DNA from: Chrysomallon squamiferum
Lineage: Eukaryota; Mollusca; Gastropoda; Neomphalida; Peltospiridae
Reading direction: 5' to 3'
NCBI GenBank assembly: GCA_012295275.1
Contig: CM022670.1
Coordinates: forward strand, 24,380,255-24,426,754
Length of the DNA: 46,500 bases
Shown here piece by piece: positions 37,866 through 46,500 of the stretch. The notes under the pieces were generated by a model. It saw nothing but the letters and a program-made list of their open reading frames with translations. It ran no database searches and had not been told where the DNA came from. Position 1 is the first letter of the stretch. Every line of letters starts with the position of its first letter. Position numbers and translations under genes: made by a program.

Positions 37866-38715
37866 GGTAACCTCCCATTAGTCATTCGCCCAATAGTCAT
37901 ATGGTCAATAGTCATACAGTTTGGAAAGCAGTCAAGCAGTAAGTAAGCTGGGCACACCTGTGTGGGGAATGGCTGTGTCTCACTTCTAACTGTTGTAATC
38001 AGAACTCCGGTGGGCAGCATGTGTTCATGGTTACTCCAATTATATGGAGATGTTGATCTTAAATATGAAAAAGATTTTGAAGGAGACATGTTTTGATATA
38101 ATAATGAGACGTATCAATTTTTTTTTAACAGAATTCAGTTTATAGAAAGTTTACTCAATTAGTAGCTTTTCAGACATTTGGATATATATACTCATGGCAT
38201 ACTTGCAGCATGGCTGGACTTTGGAAAGTGGAGTATTTATTGTCGCAGAGGGATACGCCCCAAATCCTCTTAGATAGTCACCTCTACAACAAGAATGCTG
38301 TTCGAGAGACTTGTACTCATTGGAAATGTGTCATCAAGACTTGCAATGGAAGATGCACTACCGTTCGTGATCACGTCAGGAACACCACTGACCACACCCA
38401 CCCACCACAAGATTCAGAGCGTCTGAAGTTCCTCAGTACTGAGAATGCTGATGGCCACCGTTTCTTCAAGACTGTTGATGGTGATGCAGATAAGATACTG
38501 ATCTTCTCCACTGATCAACAGCTTCGTGCTTCGGCAAATAAAATGTATAAATAATTATAAGCCTTTCTTTCATTAATTTATTGCCGGTAGTTATACAATA
38601 CACAACAATGTGGGATCATACCATTTTTATCCGGGTAACGGGCAAAGGATTAAGTGTGCACCAAACCTTGACCTGTGTTGTTATAACAAATAAGCGTATG
38701 ACTAATGGGAGGTAA
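37866..38715 (+). mobile_element. Mutator-like (MULE) element, 850 bp, non-autonomous
   Basis: Imperfect terminal inverted repeats share ACCTCCCATTAGTCAT; the left end continues TCGCC and the right end, in reverse complement, ACGCTT. Flanking decamers TCAACCACAG (37856-37865) and TCACCCACAG (38716-38725) form a 9-of-10 duplication, within the 8-11 bp range of Mutator-type insertion. It encodes the FLYWCH ORF at 38210-38554 and lacks a catalytic DDE domain, so it would depend on a transposase supplied elsewhere. Its right end lies 64 bp from the stop codon of the neighbouring adhesion GPCR. Confidence 0.75.
38210..38554 (+). CDS. FLYWCH zinc-finger ORF, truncated N-terminal part of a MULE transposase (114 aa)
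   Basis: A single uninterrupted frame inside the MULE element, ATG at 38210 to TAA at 38552. Residues about 18-70 fit a FLYWCH finger: ILLDSHLYNKN, then HWKCVIKTCNGRC and DHTHPP, giving the W-x-C-x4-C ... H-x-H ligands. The tail DKILIFSTDQQLRASANKMY resembles the stretch just before the catalytic core of MULE transposases and stops where the DDE domain should begin. An AATAAA overlaps the 3' end of the frame. It is either a deletion product of a transposase or a retained DNA-binding protein; the former is more likely. No expression evidence. Confidence 0.65.
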   Translation: MAGLWKVEYLLSQRDTPQILLDSHLYNKNAVRETCTHWKCVIKTCNGRCTTVRDHVRNTTDHTHPPQDSERLKFLSTENADGHRFFKTVDGDADKILIFSTDQQLRASANKMYK

Positions 38716-38779
38716 TCACCCACAGCGCACATACCGGTATACGAAATCATCATCGTCTAAATACTAAATTTAACTTCAG

Positions 38780-46050
<7,271 letters not shown>

Positions 46051-46421
46051 CTGAAGAAAAGAAAAAACATTATGAATACTGTATTTTTCAGAATCAGAAT
46101 AAAAGTTGAGTGTCGTTTTTTAAAATGACAATCATTAAAAACAAATAAGAACTAACAACATCAATGAAATACATAAAACAAAAAAAATAAAAATAATATG
46201 AAAAGCATAATAATAAAAAAGAACTGTAACATCTGCTTATGAACTAAATCGATCACGGAAAATATCGCAGAAGTTACTGTTTTACGCATTGGGTTAAACG
46301 CCAAAGCATTGTGACGTCATAAACAGCTAAAGTCACGTATAGGTAACGACGATTGACACCCTTTTTGTAACGTCATAGTGACGTTCTAGCTATATATTAA
46401 ATAAACAGGGAAAATTAAAGC

Positions 46422-46474
<53 letters not shown>

Positions 46475-46500
46475 TAATAATAATAATAATAATCATCATC
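46051..46500. other. Right-edge intron of the adhesion GPCR gene
   Basis: Upstream of the acceptor at 46051. Contains a cluster of CRE-like motifs at 46312-46385 and an (AAT)n tract from about 46423 to the edge. No exon of the receptor ectodomain was recognised. Confidence 0.5.
46312..46385. promoter_or_regulatory. CRE-like motif cluster
   Basis: A perfect palindromic CRE, TGACGTCA, at 46312-46319, and AACGTCA-TAG-TGACGTT, an inverted pair of CRE half-sites, at 46369-46385. Their density in an otherwise AT-rich intron is unusual. CREB/ATF-type binding or an internal promoter for the minus-strand receptor gene is only an inference. Confidence 0.35.

Noticed and set aside
37668-37946. Plus-strand open frame of 92 codons
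   Set aside because: It starts in AT-rich intergenic DNA and runs into the MULE terminal repeat; no homology and no start context of note.

Overview
This is a eukaryotic nuclear segment. It is very AT-rich, every gene is split by GT/AG introns, microsatellites are dense and several small DNA transposons are present. The four recognisable genes are typical bilaterian animal genes. Their sequences and the intron and repeat style suggest a marine invertebrate, most likely a lophotrochozoan such as a mollusc, but the sequence alone does not fix the phylum.

Layout. (1) 352-12167, minus strand: an Hsp110/HSPA4-type chaperone. Thirteen exons encode the first 656 residues; the C-terminus runs off the left edge. 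Intron 10 is an array of ~530-700 bp tandem repeats that has copied the 3' end of exon 10 with its splice donor. Introns 6 and 8 hold a mariner/Tigger-like MITE and a 60-bp spacer-less palindrome. A perfect heat-shock element lies about 120 bp upstream of the start codon. (2) 12168-16947: divergent intergenic space with a TA-flanked MITE and one unexplained GC-richer patch. (3) 16948-28920, plus strand: Polo-like kinase 4 (PLK4/SAK), the centriole-duplication kinase, in 17 exons with kinase domain, phosphodegron and all three polo boxes. Two single-base indels, both at homopolymers, break the kinase frame in the sequence as given; assembly error is the likeliest cause. A poly(A) signal follows at 29484. 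(4) 30351-33610, minus: a small secreted protein of five exons (signal peptide, EGF-like, VWD, C8). (5) 33611-38779: intergenic, with an old MULE-like element split by a 275-bp hAT-type MITE (35825-36099) and a better preserved 850-bp MULE-like element (37866-38715) carrying a FLYWCH zinc-finger ORF. (6) 38780-46050, minus: the 3' part of an adhesion GPCR (GAIN remnant, GPS, seven helices, cytoplasmic tail); its N-terminus lies beyond the right edge.

The genes do not form a pathway. The Hsp110-PLK4 adjacency matches the HSPA4L-PLK4 neighbours in human and looks like conserved microsynteny. I found no clearly new biological system. The most interesting points are the exon-capturing intronic array, the FLYWCH-bearing MULE next to the GPCR 3' end, the nested transposons and the paired indels in PLK4.
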